From the NCBI GenBank assembly GCA_903893795.1, contig CAITNO010000141.1:28978-92977 (forward strand): a stretch of DNA of 64,000 nucleotides, written 5' to 3'. Source of the DNA: Candidatus Hydrogenedentota bacterium. Lineage in GTDB: Bacteria > Hydrogenedentota > Hydrogenedentia > Hydrogenedentales > CAITNO01. Below, piece by piece: positions 28,080 through 36,724 of the stretch; positions within the stretch are counted from its first letter, which is position 1, and each line of letters starts with the position of its first letter. Both the position numbers and the translations under genes were made by a program. The notes beneath the pieces were generated by a model. The model was not told where the DNA came from. It saw only the letters and a list, made by a program, of their open reading frames with translations, and made no database searches.

Positions 28080-28166
28080 GTCATTCCCGCGAAGGCGGGA
28101 ATCCAGAACCTCGCGCACACGCCCAGGTCCGTCACAAGCCTGGATTCCCGCCTGCGCGGGAGTGAC
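28080..28166. repeat. inverted pair of CGGGAATCCAG-type repeats
   Basis: Two 27-base arms, GTCATTCCCGCGAAGGCGGG then AATCCAG and their near-complement ending GGAGTGAC, flank a 33-base centre. This is the widespread short bacterial repeat family in which each arm is itself a GCGGG hairpin. A half-copy is embedded in a REP-A element at 57361-57401. The 28001-28252 spacer holds no gene. Confidence 0.75.
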
Positions 28167-28252
28167 GGGGTAGTGTGCGGGATTCATGGTGTGATCTGGC
28201 GATGCCGTTAGTCCAGGCCGGTTCATGATATGTCTGGGTCTTGAAATGATGC

Positions 28253-29050
28253 TTACTTGTGCCGCTGGCTGAGCAGCCACGCGATGTTTTCCGGATCCCC
28301 GTAGGTGCTGTCCCAGGAGTTGTGCCCGTCCTCCGGGTACTCGGTGTACTTCACGTCGCCCCCGGCAGCCCGCACCAGCTTCACCATCTGCTGTGTGCGG
28401 AAGGGCGGCACGACGTCGTCCTTCTTGCCGTGGAAAGCCCAGATGGGGACGGTGGCGAGTTTGGGGACCCGGTCCTCCACGGTGCCGTATTTCTCGGTAA
28501 CCATCTCCCCCGTCACCAGATGTTTCATGTCGCGCGGGTCGCCGCCGCCGCAGACGGGCATGAGCGCGGCGAAGACGTCGAGTTTGTTGGGGCCCCAGAC
28601 CCAGGTGGCATAGCCGCCCATGGACAGGCCGGTCAGGGTGATGCGCGCCGGGTCCACGCGGTACTCTTTGCGCGTGGCGTCCATCATCTTCTCGATGTCG
28701 TCAAAGGCGGTATCCCACCACTTTTCCGCAGGACATTGCGGCATGAGCACGAGACAGGGGAAGCGCTCGGGATGATTGCGGATGGCGTGGCCGATGCCGA
28801 CGTCGGACTGAATGAGCCCATCACTGCCGCGCTCGCCCGCGCCGTGCAGAAAGACCACGAGGGGCCATTCCTGCGCCGCGTCGTAGCTGCGGGGAACGTA
28901 GAGGACGTAGGGCACGTTTCCGTCGTTCTTGACCAGGGTCTTGTTGAGGAAACCTGTGGCGGGGGGAGTTTTCATGGCGGCGTCCTCGGCGCTGGCGATG
29001 GTTCCGAAGAGACCGAGCGCGATGATGAGTGTGGTTTGGGACAAATGCAC
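28253..29050 (-). CDS. secreted alpha/beta hydrolase (prolyl-oligopeptidase/esterase type)
   Basis: This 265-residue exported esterase-like enzyme has a signal peptide and the alpha/beta-hydrolase landmarks: oxyanion-hole VFLHGAGERGSDG (about residue 75), nucleophile serine in GLSMGGYATW, the aspartate in HGKKDDVVP and the histidine in PEDGHNSW. Proteins of this type act on acyl esters of plant or algal polysaccharides (feruloyl- or acetyl-esterase-like) and occur near glycosidase genes. The GTG start at 29050 has an ideal GGAGG eight bases upstream; an in-frame start 12 codons further up lacks one. Its gene runs away from uvrC, with which it shares an intergenic region. Confidence 0.8.
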   Translation of the reverse strand: MHLSQTTLIIALGLFGTIASAEDAAMKTPPATGFLNKTLVKNDGNVPYVLYVPRSYDAAQEWPLVVFLHGAGERGSDGLIQSDVGIGHAIRNHPERFPCLVLMPQCPAEKWWDTAFDDIEKMMDATRKEYRVDPARITLTGLSMGGYATWVWGPNKLDVFAALMPVCGGGDPRDMKHLVTGEMVTEKYGTVEDRVPKLATVPIWAFHGKKDDVVPPFRTQQMVKLVRAAGGDVKYTEYPEDGHNSWDSTYGDPENIAWLLSQRHK

Positions 29051-29165
29051 GGTGCATACCTCCTGTGGTGGTAAAGACTGAGGCACTACGATACGGGAAA
29101 CGGCGGCGCTTTTCCAGCGGCGGGCGGCGGGGCCGCGGATGGAAGGGGCGAACCGAAACGGGTTC

Positions 29166-29215
29166 TTCGATTGGGTCGGGGGCCGGACTGGTTACTGGCC
29201 CCCGACCCAATCGAA
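29166..29215. repeat. perfect 19-bp inverted repeat in divergent intergenic region
   Basis: The arms TTCGATTGGGTCGGGGGCC and GGCCCCCGACCCAATCGAA are exactly complementary and enclose a 12-base loop. The element lies between two divergently transcribed genes (28253-29050 minus, 29269 plus), where a terminator is not expected. It could be a regulatory hairpin in the uvrC leader, a dyad operator, or an isolated palindromic repeat. Confidence 0.8.
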
Positions 29216-29268
29216 AGGCGGCGCTCTTTTGGAGCCATTCCCGTTGGGCGTGTGGTATTCTTTGGTCC

Positions 29269-31182
29269 ATGTCTGACGATGTGGAACAGCCTGAAAACGA
29301 TGCGGTGGAACTGCCGCAGGTGAATCCGGCGGATGCGCCGACACAGCCGGGGTGCTACCTGATGAAGGACGGCGCCGGGCACATCCTGTATGTGGGCAAG
29401 GCGGTCAATCTGCGGCAGCGCATCCGCAGTTATGTCAATGAGTCCGACACGCGCGCGAATGTGCGCTTTCTGATGCGGCGGGTGGCCTCCATCGACTACC
29501 TGGTGGTGGAGACGGAGAAGGAGGCGCTGCTGCTGGAAAACAGCCTGATCAAGCAGCACAAGCCGCGCTACAATGTGCGGCTGAAGGATGACAAGACCTA
29601 CCTGAGCCTGCGGATTGACCCGCGGGAGGATTTTCCGCGCATCACGGTGGTGCGGCGTTTTCAGCGGGACGGGGCGCGCCATTTCGGCCCCTATCACGAC
29701 GCCACGGCGGCGCGGAAGACGCTGCGCCAGATTCAGCGGCTCTTTCCGCTGCGGCTGTGCTCGGACATTGTGCTGAACAACCGGACCCGGCCCTGCCTGT
29801 ATCACCAGATGGGCCAGTGTCTCGCGCCGTGCGTGGGGCTGGTGGACCGCGCGGCGTACCACGAAATTGTGGAGCAGGTGATGCTGGTGCTGGAAGGCCG
29901 CAGCGCGGAGCTGGAGAACCGGCTGATGCAGAAGATTCGCGCGCTGGCGGATGAACTGCGCTTTGAGGAGGCTGCCGCATTGCGGGATCGCCTGCGCGAC
30001 CTGGGCAGCACACTGGAACGGCAGCGCACGGTGGTGGCGGGGTCGGTGGAGGACCGGGACGTGTTCGGGGTGCATGCCGAGGGGCGCTTCACGGAACTGC
30101 AGGTGCTCTTTTACCGGGGCGGGAAACTGCTGGGGGGACGGTCCTGGTCTTTCGACGCGCATGACGTGCCGCTTCCGGAGGTGCTGGGCTCGTTTCTGCT
30201 CCAGTATTACGACACCGCGCCGGTGCTGCCGCGCGAGGTGATTGTGCCGGTGGAAATAGACGAGTCGGAGGTGCTGGCGTCGTTGTTGTCGGAAAAGCGC
30301 GGCGCCAAGGTGGAGATTCTGCACCCGCAGCGCGGGGAGAAACTGAAACTGGTGGAACTGGCGACGCGGAACGCGGAGCGGAGCGCGTCGGAAAAGAAGA
30401 TGGCCGACAAGGCCGCGAAGGACGCGCTGGAGCTGATCCAGAAAACGCTGAAGCTGCCGCGGCTGCCGGAGCGCATCGAGTGCTTTGACGTGTCCACGAC
30501 CCAGGGCGAGAAGACGGTGGCGTCGATGGCCGTGTTTGAGGGCGGCGTTCCGGCGAAGCAGCGGTATCGCAAGTACGCCATACGCAGCGTGGAGGGGCAG
30601 GACGATTTTGCCTCGCTGCGGGAGGCGCTGATGCGGCGCTACACCCGGGCCATGGCGGAAAACGACCTGCCCGACCTGGTGCTCATCGACGGAGGGCGGG
30701 GTCAACTGGGCGTGGCCGACGCGGTGCTCAAGGACCTGGGGCTGGAAGACCTGCCCCATGCGTCCATCGCCAAGTCGCGGCCGGAGGACGGCGGGACCCA
30801 CTCGCCGGAACGGTTCTTTCTGCCGGGCCGGGTCAATCCGGTGATTCCGCCACAAAACGGGCCGGTCGTGCGCACCCTCGCGCGGCTCCGCGACGAAGCG
30901 CACCGCTTTGCTGTAACCTTCCACCGCCAGAAACGGTCCAAGGCAGTACTGGCCAGTGTGTTGCTGGGTGTGCCGGGCCTCGGTCCAAAGCGCGCAAAAG
31001 CGCTGCTTACGGCACTTGGGTCGGTGGCGCGCATCCGGGCCGCGTCGGCGGTGGAGATTGCGGCGGTGCCGGGGTTCAGTGAGAAACTTGCACGGGTAGT
31101 GGCTGAACATTTACAACAATCAGGTCCTGTAGGAGCATTAACAGGGATTCCCGAGGGGGAATCCGGAGGTACACCGTCATGA
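29269..31182 (+). CDS. uvrC: excinuclease ABC subunit C
   Basis: UvrC makes the dual incisions in nucleotide excision repair together with UvrA and UvrB. This 637-residue protein has the GIY-YIG nuclease domain at the N-terminus (PGCYLMKDGAGHILYVGKA, about residues 26-44) and the CLYHQMGQCLAPC cysteines (about 165-185). The UVR domain contains ELRFEEAAALRDRL. A C-terminal RNase-H-like endonuclease follows (IECFDVSTTQGEKTVASM, LVLIDGGRGQLGVA), then tandem helix-hairpin-helix motifs (LLGVPGLGPKRAKALL). The length is typical. The ATG at 29269 fits the family start although the frame is open further upstream. The stop codon overlaps the next gene by four bases. Confidence 0.96.
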   Translation: MSDDVEQPENDAVELPQVNPADAPTQPGCYLMKDGAGHILYVGKAVNLRQRIRSYVNESDTRANVRFLMRRVASIDYLVVETEKEALLLENSLIKQHKPRYNVRLKDDKTYLSLRIDPREDFPRITVVRRFQRDGARHFGPYHDATAARKTLRQIQRLFPLRLCSDIVLNNRTRPCLYHQMGQCLAPCVGLVDRAAYHEIVEQVMLVLEGRSAELENRLMQKIRALADELRFEEAAALRDRLRDLGSTLERQRTVVAGSVEDRDVFGVHAEGRFTELQVLFYRGGKLLGGRSWSFDAHDVPLPEVLGSFLLQYYDTAPVLPREVIVPVEIDESEVLASLLSEKRGAKVEILHPQRGEKLKLVELATRNAERSASEKKMADKAAKDALELIQKTLKLPRLPERIECFDVSTTQGEKTVASMAVFEGGVPAKQRYRKYAIRSVEGQDDFASLREALMRRYTRAMAENDLPDLVLIDGGRGQLGVADAVLKDLGLEDLPHASIAKSRPEDGGTHSPERFFLPGRVNPVIPPQNGPVVRTLARLRDEAHRFAVTFHRQKRSKAVLASVLLGVPGLGPKRAKALLTALGSVARIRAASAVEIAAVPGFSEKLARVVAEHLQQSGPVGALTGIPEGESGGTPS

Positions 31183-32792
31183 TTCTTCTTGGTTGGCTGG
31201 CATTTCTGGCTCTCGTCGTCACCGCTGTATTGGTCACATGGTCCCGGACCCTGGCCCTGCTCTTCCCTGAAAAGATCCGCACGCTGGAGGTGGACTATGT
31301 GACCACCCCGGACCTGTGGAAACTGCGCGTGTGCCGCTACCGCAAGGAGCGGTCCCATGGGGAACCGGTGCTGCTGGTGCACGGGCTGAACGCCAACCAG
31401 AACAACTTCACGGCGCCTGCGGACAACTGCCTGGCGGACTACCTGTCGGAGCACGGCTACGACTGCTGGACGGTGGATCTGCGCGGGACGCGCAGTTCCC
31501 GGCCGCCGGTGGCGCAGGGACGGGAAACCGTCACGGTGGAGGACTTTGTGTGGCGCGACCTGCCTGCGGTCATCGCCCACATCCAAAAGGCCACAGGGAG
31601 CGCCAAGATCCACTACGTGGGACATTCGCTCGGCGGCTTCCTGCTCTATGCGTATGTGCAGGCCTTCGGCGCCGACAAGATCGCCTCGGGCACGGCGCTG
31701 GGCGCGCCGACCAAATTCTCGGATGTGACGTCCGTGGTGCCGAAGTTCCTGGTGAGAATGGCGCTGCGCTGCCCCTACGCGGGCGAGATGCTTCGCTGCG
31801 GGCTGCCCTTCGCCAAACTGGCGGGCACGGGCATCAGCGCATTTCCGATCAACCCCAACAACATTGCGCCCGGCATGGGGCTGGCCGACCTCTATCCGAT
31901 TATCGAAGACCCGGCACCGCTGGTGCATGCCCAGGTGTTCAGTTGGGCCGACCGCGGCGAGATTACGCTGCGCCAGGATTCGCTGAACGTCACGCAGGGC
32001 TATGCGGCAATGAAGTTCCCGCTGCTGGCCATCTACGGGCCGGCCGATCCCTTTGTGCGGCCTGAGGCGGGGAAGGCCTTCTTTGAGAGCATCAAGAACG
32101 AAGACAAGAAGATGATTGTCTGCTCCCGTGAGAACGGCTGCAGTGAAGACTACAACCATTGCGACCTGTCTTTCGGCCGTGAGGGCACGCGCGAAGTCTT
32201 CGAGCCGATCGGCCAGTGGATCAAGGCGCATCCCATCGCCGGGGCCGCGAAAGCGGCGGAGAAGCCCGTCGAGGTGAAGGTTGCTGCCGTGGCGGCGAAA
32301 GCGCCCGAGGCTGCCAAGGAAGTTGCGGCACCGAAGGCAGCGCCGGTGGTGAAAGAGGCTGTCGCCCCCAAAGCGCCGGAAGCCACCAAGGCCGCCCCGC
32401 TGGTGAAAGAGGTCGTCTCCGTGAAGGTGCTTGAGGCTGTCAAGTCTGCGGCGGCGGTGAAGGCCACGCCTGCGCCCAAGGAGGCGGTTGCCGCGAAAGC
32501 GCCCGAAGCCACCAAGGAAACGGCAACGGTGAAGGCCGCCCCGGCAGTAAAAGCGGCGGCGCCTGCCAAGGCAGCGGAAACTGCGAAGCCCGCCCCGGCC
32601 TCCCCCAAGAAAGCGGCGGCGGCAAAGGCGCCGGTTGTGAAAAAGGCGGCGGCAGTGAAAAAGCCTGCCGCGGCAAAAGCGGCGGCACCGGCCAAGCCGG
32701 CAGCGGCAGCGAAGAAGCCTGCGGCTGTCAAGGCCCCTGCGGCACCGGCCAAGGCCGCGCCTGCGGCGAAGAACAAAGCCGCGAAGAAGTAG
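31179..32792 (+). CDS. alpha/beta hydrolase with histone-H1-like Lys/Ala/Pro tail
   Basis: This 537-residue protein overlaps uvrC by ATGA and is therefore translationally coupled. An N-terminal membrane anchor (about residues 3-22) precedes an alpha/beta-hydrolase domain: oxyanion motif LLVHGLNANQNNF, nucleophile serine in YVGHSLGGF (about residue 150), and a later aspartate (YGPADPFV) and histidine (DYNHCDLSFG). Residues from about 350 to the end are a low-complexity tail of KAPEA, AAPAK and KKPAA-type units, strongly basic at its end. Such tails resemble histone H1-like proteins and the phasin PhaF and commonly bind DNA or polyanions. The catalytic substrate is unknown. A terminator follows at 32802-32836. 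Confidence 0.75.
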   Translation: MILLGWLAFLALVVTAVLVTWSRTLALLFPEKIRTLEVDYVTTPDLWKLRVCRYRKERSHGEPVLLVHGLNANQNNFTAPADNCLADYLSEHGYDCWTVDLRGTRSSRPPVAQGRETVTVEDFVWRDLPAVIAHIQKATGSAKIHYVGHSLGGFLLYAYVQAFGADKIASGTALGAPTKFSDVTSVVPKFLVRMALRCPYAGEMLRCGLPFAKLAGTGISAFPINPNNIAPGMGLADLYPIIEDPAPLVHAQVFSWADRGEITLRQDSLNVTQGYAAMKFPLLAIYGPADPFVRPEAGKAFFESIKNEDKKMIVCSRENGCSEDYNHCDLSFGREGTREVFEPIGQWIKAHPIAGAAKAAEKPVEVKVAAVAAKAPEAAKEVAAPKAAPVVKEAVAPKAPEATKAAPLVKEVVSVKVLEAVKSAAAVKATPAPKEAVAAKAPEATKETATVKAAPAVKAAAPAKAAETAKPAPASPKKAAAAKAPVVKKAAAVKKPAAAKAAAPAKPAAAAKKPAAVKAPAAPAKAAPAAKNKAAKK

Positions 32793-32801
32793 TTGGTTTT
32801 C

Positions 32802-32836
32802 AAAGTGGGACAGTCGCCCCCCGGCTGTCCCACTTT
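32802..32836 (+). terminator. rho-independent terminator after the uvrC-hydrolase pair
   Basis: A 12-bp perfect stem (AAAGTGGGACAG with CTGTCCCACTTT) with an 11-base loop ends in a T-run (TTTTT). It lies nine bases after the stop codon. Confidence 0.85.
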
Positions 32837-32915
32837 TTCACTTTCTGGTTGGCGCCTGTGCAGCCGGGGGCGGTTGTGGCGCATGCAGGACTGAGCACCG
32901 CAAGGAAAACAGCAC

Positions 32916-33398
32916 ATGGACGAGAGTTACCGCAGGCCGACCTGGGACGAGTATTTCATGGAGGTGGCCAACGCCATCGCCAAACGGGCCACGTGCAACC
33001 GGGGGCGCAGCGGCTGTGTCATCGCCCGGTCCCGCACCCTGCTGGTAACGGGTTACGTGGGCTCGCCCAAGGGTTTTCCGCATTGCGATGACGTTGGCCA
33101 CCAGATGAAGAAAGTCACCCACGAGGACGGCTCTGTGACGGAGCACTGTGTGCGCACGGTGCACGCCGAGCAGAACGCCATCTGCCAGGCGGCGCGGCTG
33201 GGTGTGGGCATCGAGGGTGCGACGCTGTACTGCCGCATGACCCCGTGCCGGGTGTGCGCGATGCTGATTATCAACTGTGGCATCACGCGGGTCGTGTGCG
33301 AGCGGCGCTATCACGCCGGGGCCGAGTCGGAGGAAATGTTCCGGGTGGCGGGGGTGTCCATCGAGTTCATGCACAACGAGGTGCAGCCCTATGAATAG
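32916..33398 (+). CDS. dCMP deaminase family protein
   Basis: This 160-residue zinc-dependent deaminase converts dCMP to dUMP for thymidylate synthesis, or a related nucleotide. The catalytic zinc motif is H83-A-E85 in TVHAEQNAI, with C111 and C114 in TPCRVCAML completing the site. An N-terminal CNRGRSGCVI cysteine pair, frequent in dCMP and ComEB-type deaminases, is also present. The length is normal. An AAGGA ribosome binding site precedes the ATG. The next gene starts 25 bases after its stop, but a shared role is not evident. Confidence 0.88.
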   Translation: MDESYRRPTWDEYFMEVANAIAKRATCNRGRSGCVIARSRTLLVTGYVGSPKGFPHCDDVGHQMKKVTHEDGSVTEHCVRTVHAEQNAICQAARLGVGIEGATLYCRMTPCRVCAMLIINCGITRVVCERRYHAGAESEEMFRVAGVSIEFMHNEVQPYE

Positions 33399-33422
33399 CC
33401 CCGCCGGCCGCGCCGCGCGGCC

Positions 33423-34580
33423 ATGAGCGCGCCCTTTGCGCCGCCGCGCAGGGGCGTCCGGAAACGGATGCTGGTGCTTGCGGCGTCGGTGCTGCTGGGA
33501 TGGGCGGCGGCCACGGCCGTACTGGGGCAGCACGCGCTGCCCACGGCCGCCACCGTACCGCAGGCGTCCCCGCCTGCCATCGCTCCTGTACCGCAGACGC
33601 CTCCGCTTGCCGTCCCCAGCGGGACGGTTGCGGACAGGGACGCCCGCGGTACGGAGTCCCCCATCCGCGTCTATTTTGCCCCGCCGCAGTCGGGCGACCC
33701 CGATCCGATTGACCAGGCGCTGCTGCGGCTGATCAACTCGGCGCAATCGTCCGTGGCCTGCGCCTTTTATGAACTGGAACTGCCCGCGGCGGCGGATGCG
33801 CTGGTTGCGCGGCACCAGGCCGGGGTGCGGGTGGGCATCGTGTCGGACAGTGACTACAGGGAACGTCTGGCCGTGCGGCGCTGCATCGCGGCGGGTATCC
33901 CGGTGGTGTTCGACGAGCGGCCCGCGTTCATGCACGACAAGTTCTGCGTGGTGGACGGGCGCTTTGTGTGGACCGGCTCGACCAACATCACCGAGAACTG
34001 CATGTACAAGAACAACAACAACTCGGTGCTGGTGGAGTCGGCGGAACTGGCGAAGGATTTCGCCGCCGAGTTCGGCGAGATGTTTGACGCGCACCGCTTC
34101 GGTCCCGACTCGCCGAAGAACACGCCCTTCCCCGAAGTGACCCTTTCCGACGGCACGCAGATTGAGTGCTATTTCGCGCCGGAGGACGACGCCGGAAGCG
34201 CGCTGGCGCGCTTCGCCGAATCGGCCCGCCAGCGCATTGATTTCGCCGCTTTCTCCTTCACGTCCAAAGACCTCGCCGAGGCCATGGACACGCGCATGCA
34301 GGCGGGGGTGCGGGTGCGCGGCGTCTTTGAAAAGCGCGGCGCCAATTCGCCGTCGTCGCGATACAAATGGCTGACCGAGCACGGCGCCGCCGTGCAGACT
34401 GACACGAACCCGGCCAACCTGCACGACAAGTTTCTGGTGGTGGACGGCAGTGCGGTGGCTACGGGCAGTTTCAATTTCAGCCGCAACGCGGACGAGCACA
34501 ACGACGAGAATCTGCTTATCATCCACAACCCGGCGCTGGCGAGAAAGTATATGGAGGAAGTGGACCGGTTGATGAATTGA
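33423..34580 (+). CDS. exported phospholipase-D-like protein with repeat-derived linker
   Basis: This 385-residue protein has two phospholipase-D HKD motifs: MHDKFCVVDGRFVWTGSTN (about residue 180) and LHDKFLVVDGSAVATGSFN (about residue 338). Together they form one active site that cleaves phosphodiester bonds in lipids or nucleic acid. A signal peptide or anchor (about residues 16-36) places it outside the cytoplasm. The linker from residues 42 to 78 is rich in Pro/Ala and is encoded by three diverged copies of the REP-B repeat. The start is weakly supported; Met16 is an alternative. The substrate cannot be decided: extracellular nuclease, cardiolipin synthase-like and phospholipase are all possible. 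Confidence 0.82.
   Translation: MSAPFAPPRRGVRKRMLVLAASVLLGWAAATAVLGQHALPTAATVPQASPPAIAPVPQTPPLAVPSGTVADRDARGTESPIRVYFAPPQSGDPDPIDQALLRLINSAQSSVACAFYELELPAAADALVARHQAGVRVGIVSDSDYRERLAVRRCIAAGIPVVFDERPAFMHDKFCVVDGRFVWTGSTNITENCMYKNNNNSVLVESAELAKDFAAEFGEMFDAHRFGPDSPKNTPFPEVTLSDGTQIECYFAPEDDAGSALARFAESARQRIDFAAFSFTSKDLAEAMDTRMQAGVRVRGVFEKRGANSPSSRYKWLTEHGAAVQTDTNPANLHDKFLVVDGSAVATGSFNFSRNADEHNDENLLIIHNPALARKYMEEVDRLMN
33557..33653. repeat. three REP-B copies within a coding region
   Basis: Two direct copies (TACCGCAGGCGTCCCCGCC at 33557 and TACCGCAGACGCCTCCGC at 33590) and one inverted copy (33633-33653, ending CCCGCGGTAC) fall between the signal peptide and the first HKD domain of the phospholipase-D-like gene. 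They encode its Pro/Ala linker and keep the frame open. Confidence 0.65.
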
Positions 34581-34672
34581 GCGGGGTCGGAGTTGCCTGT
34601 GAGGAACGCGGCAGGATGCCGCGTCTACGGTTGAGCACGCGATGCTGCTGTCCTATCCCTGCGCGCGGCGGC

Positions 34673-35290
34673 TCAGGTTCCCAGCCACTTGGCGAGAATG
34701 TCGGGGTGGATGGCCCAGCCGAGCAGGCCGGCCAGGCCCATCACGACGCCGAAGGCCGTGGGGACCATGGCGAGCCAGTAGAGCCAGATGGTCTGCGTGA
34801 GCGAGGTGACGGCGAGCATGGAGATGGCGATTGCGAGTCCGGCGTCCATGAGGTCGAACTGGTCGTCGCGGAAGTTGTAGGCGTCGTAGGCTTTCTGCGC
34901 GTCCTCCGCCTGCTTTTTCAAGTCATCCATTTTCTTTTGCTGTTTGTCGATGGCCTCCTCGGATTTGGCGATGAGGGCCTCCATCTTGGCGGGGTCGGCC
35001 GCAGGGTTGGCCAGTTGCTGCGCGCGCATGATTTCGGCCTCGGAGAGCATGACCTGCTCGCGGATGTTGCGCGCCTGGTACCAGCCCCAGTAGTCGATCT
35101 TGTCGGCCTGGACCTGCTGCATGGCCTGGACGATGTTGTCGTCCTTGACCTTGCAGATGCCCAAGAAGGTGGCCAGCAGGGCGATGCTGACGGCGACCAT
35201 GTTGTTGAGGCGCTGCTTGCGCTTTCCGTCGCCTTCGGTGACGCTTTCCGTGTCGTCGTCTTTCAGGTTGTCAAGGGGGTCTATTTCCAT
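34673..35290 (-). CDS. DUF4337 membrane protein
   Basis: This 205-residue protein matches DUF4337: an acidic N-terminus, one membrane helix (MVAVSIALLATFLGICKV, about residues 31-48), a periplasmic or cytoplasmic coiled-coil rich in Gln, Lys and Glu (about 85-140), and two further membrane helices (about 150-170 and 175-195). The motif DNIVQAMQQVQADKIDYWGWYQARNIR is characteristic of the family. GGAGA supports the start. The function of DUF4337 is unknown, and the neighbours do not suggest one. Confidence 0.75.
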   Translation of the reverse strand: MEIDPLDNLKDDDTESVTEGDGKRKQRLNNMVAVSIALLATFLGICKVKDDNIVQAMQQVQADKIDYWGWYQARNIREQVMLSEAEIMRAQQLANPAADPAKMEALIAKSEEAIDKQQKKMDDLKKQAEDAQKAYDAYNFRDDQFDLMDAGLAIAISMLAVTSLTQTIWLYWLAMVPTAFGVVMGLAGLLGWAIHPDILAKWLGT

Positions 35291-35580
35291 TGCCCGTTTT
35301 CTCCGTTGTTGGACCTATATGTTGATGCGAAACACGAAGCGCCGCGGTCAGCACATGCAGAATGCTGAATGCAGGAGTCAGAATAGCCTGATGCGTCAAG
35401 TGGCCGCAAACAAAGCGCAGGGAAGCGCTGGACCACGGAATTCTTGGTGCGGCCGTTGGTGGCAACCAAGGGGCCCAGCTTTCAGAAGCCAGAATGGGGA
35501 CACAGAAACCGATGGGCATGGCAAGTGGACAGACCCTGTCAAGGTTCGGAGCGCTGCAAGCGCGGTATGTGGAAATCCGT

Positions 35581-36276
35581 TCAGCTTTGGGCGGCGCAGA
35601 GTAGGGCCAGGATATCGCCCATCAGCCTGTTGACGGCGTGGTATCTTTCCGGCGGGGCGGACAGGATTTCCGTTTCGGTCTGGACGGCACCCGGCAATTC
35701 CAGTTCGGCGCGGCAGTGCTCGACAATGGTGCGGGCCGAGGCCGGGGTGGTTTCGAGGTGAAACTGCAGGCCAATGACGCAGGGCCCGAGCTGAAAGGCC
35801 TGATTTTCACAGGCGGCGCTCCGTGCGAGATGGATGGCGCCGGGCGGCAGGTCGAAGGTTTCTCCGTGCCAGTGGAAGGCGATGGACGCGGCGGGAAATG
35901 GAAAGGCGCCGGGTTCCGAATGGGGCACGGCCTCAATGGGAAACCAGCCTATCTCGCGGGTGTGGTTGGGATAGACGGGCGCGCCCATGGCGCTGGCGAT
36001 AAACTGCGCGCCGAGGCAGACGCCGAGCACCGATTTGCCCGCACGGACGGCTTCGCCGATGAAGCGCTTTTCGGCGGCGAGCCAGGGATAATCAGCCTCG
36101 TCGTTGACGCTCATGGGGCCGCCCATCACGATCAGCAGGTGAAAATCGTCCAGACCGGGGAAGGTGGCAGATTCGTAAAGGCGCGTGCCTGTGACGGCAC
36201 AGCCTGCCGATTGGAGCCAAGGCTCGATGCATCCGAGTCCCTCGAAGGGGACATGCTGAAGATAATGGGCGCGCAT
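35581..36276 (-). CDS. class I glutamine amidotransferase (GMP-synthase-like)
   Basis: This 231-residue stand-alone amidotransferase belongs to the GATase1 family, whose members release ammonia from glutamine or act as hydrolases on gamma-glutamyl compounds. The triad is present: Cys87 in GVCLGAQ, His173 and Glu175 in LQFHLE. The MGGPMSVND and NHTREIGWFP motifs resemble the GMP-synthase-like group often annotated as GMP synthase glutaminase. No synthetase partner is adjacent, so the acceptor is unknown. AGGAG precedes the ATG at 36276. The 290-base spacer upstream toward DUF4337 (35291-35580) contains only low-complexity sequence and no gene. Confidence 0.85.
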   Translation of the reverse strand: MRAHYLQHVPFEGLGCIEPWLQSAGCAVTGTRLYESATFPGLDDFHLLIVMGGPMSVNDEADYPWLAAEKRFIGEAVRAGKSVLGVCLGAQFIASAMGAPVYPNHTREIGWFPIEAVPHSEPGAFPFPAASIAFHWHGETFDLPPGAIHLARSAACENQAFQLGPCVIGLQFHLETTPASARTIVEHCRAELELPGAVQTETEILSAPPERYHAVNRLMGDILALLCAAQS

Positions 36277-36327
36277 GCTTACTCCTGTGCCTGGTTATAA
36301 TTGCCGACTATTGTGTCGGGTCGGCTG

Positions 36328-36724
36328 CTACAGCAACATTGCAATAAAACCGGCCTGCTGGAAATGATGGTCTGCAGTCAATGCTCTTGCAAGTCCAAAC
36401 TGACGCATGACCACGAATGAAATGCAGTCCGTCAACGACCAGTCCTTGTCCGGGCGGCAGGCATAAATATCAACACCAGAATCATAAAGCGCAGGTTCGG
36501 CGGGCATGACCAAGGTCTTCGAATCAACCTGAATCTGACGATTCAGTTTTATGAATGAAGCCCTGTCGCCCGAACTTGCCAACCAGTTGCCCAACTCAAC
36601 AAGGATGTATTCCGTCGTGACGATCCGACCCTTGAACTCCCTAAATGCCCATGGCGGAGACATGCCTGGCGTCCTTCGGATTGATCACTGCGATATAGAA
36701 CGAGGTGTCCGCAAACAGGCGCAT
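36328..36724 (-). pseudogene. VapC-like PIN-domain toxin, frameshifted
   Basis: PIN-domain toxins are small ribonucleases with four acidic residues. Starting at ATG 36724 the frame opens correctly (MRLFADTSFYIAVINPKDARHVSAM, aspartate 6 present) but hits a stop because GGG at 36648-36650 has one extra base. After removing it the frame continues FREFKGRIVTTEYILVELGNWL and WSLTDCISFVVMRQFGLARALTADHHF, the PIN core with its acidic residues, to the stop at 36328. The start overlaps the antitoxin stop in a TGATG junction, typical of VapBC coupling. It is therefore a broken toxin, or a misassembled base. Confidence 0.75.

Noticed and set aside
25028..28165. Open frame of 1045 codons on the plus strand
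   Set aside because: It is the antisense of the DUF5107/TPR gene, has no domain I recognise and runs past that gene's promoter and a repeat.
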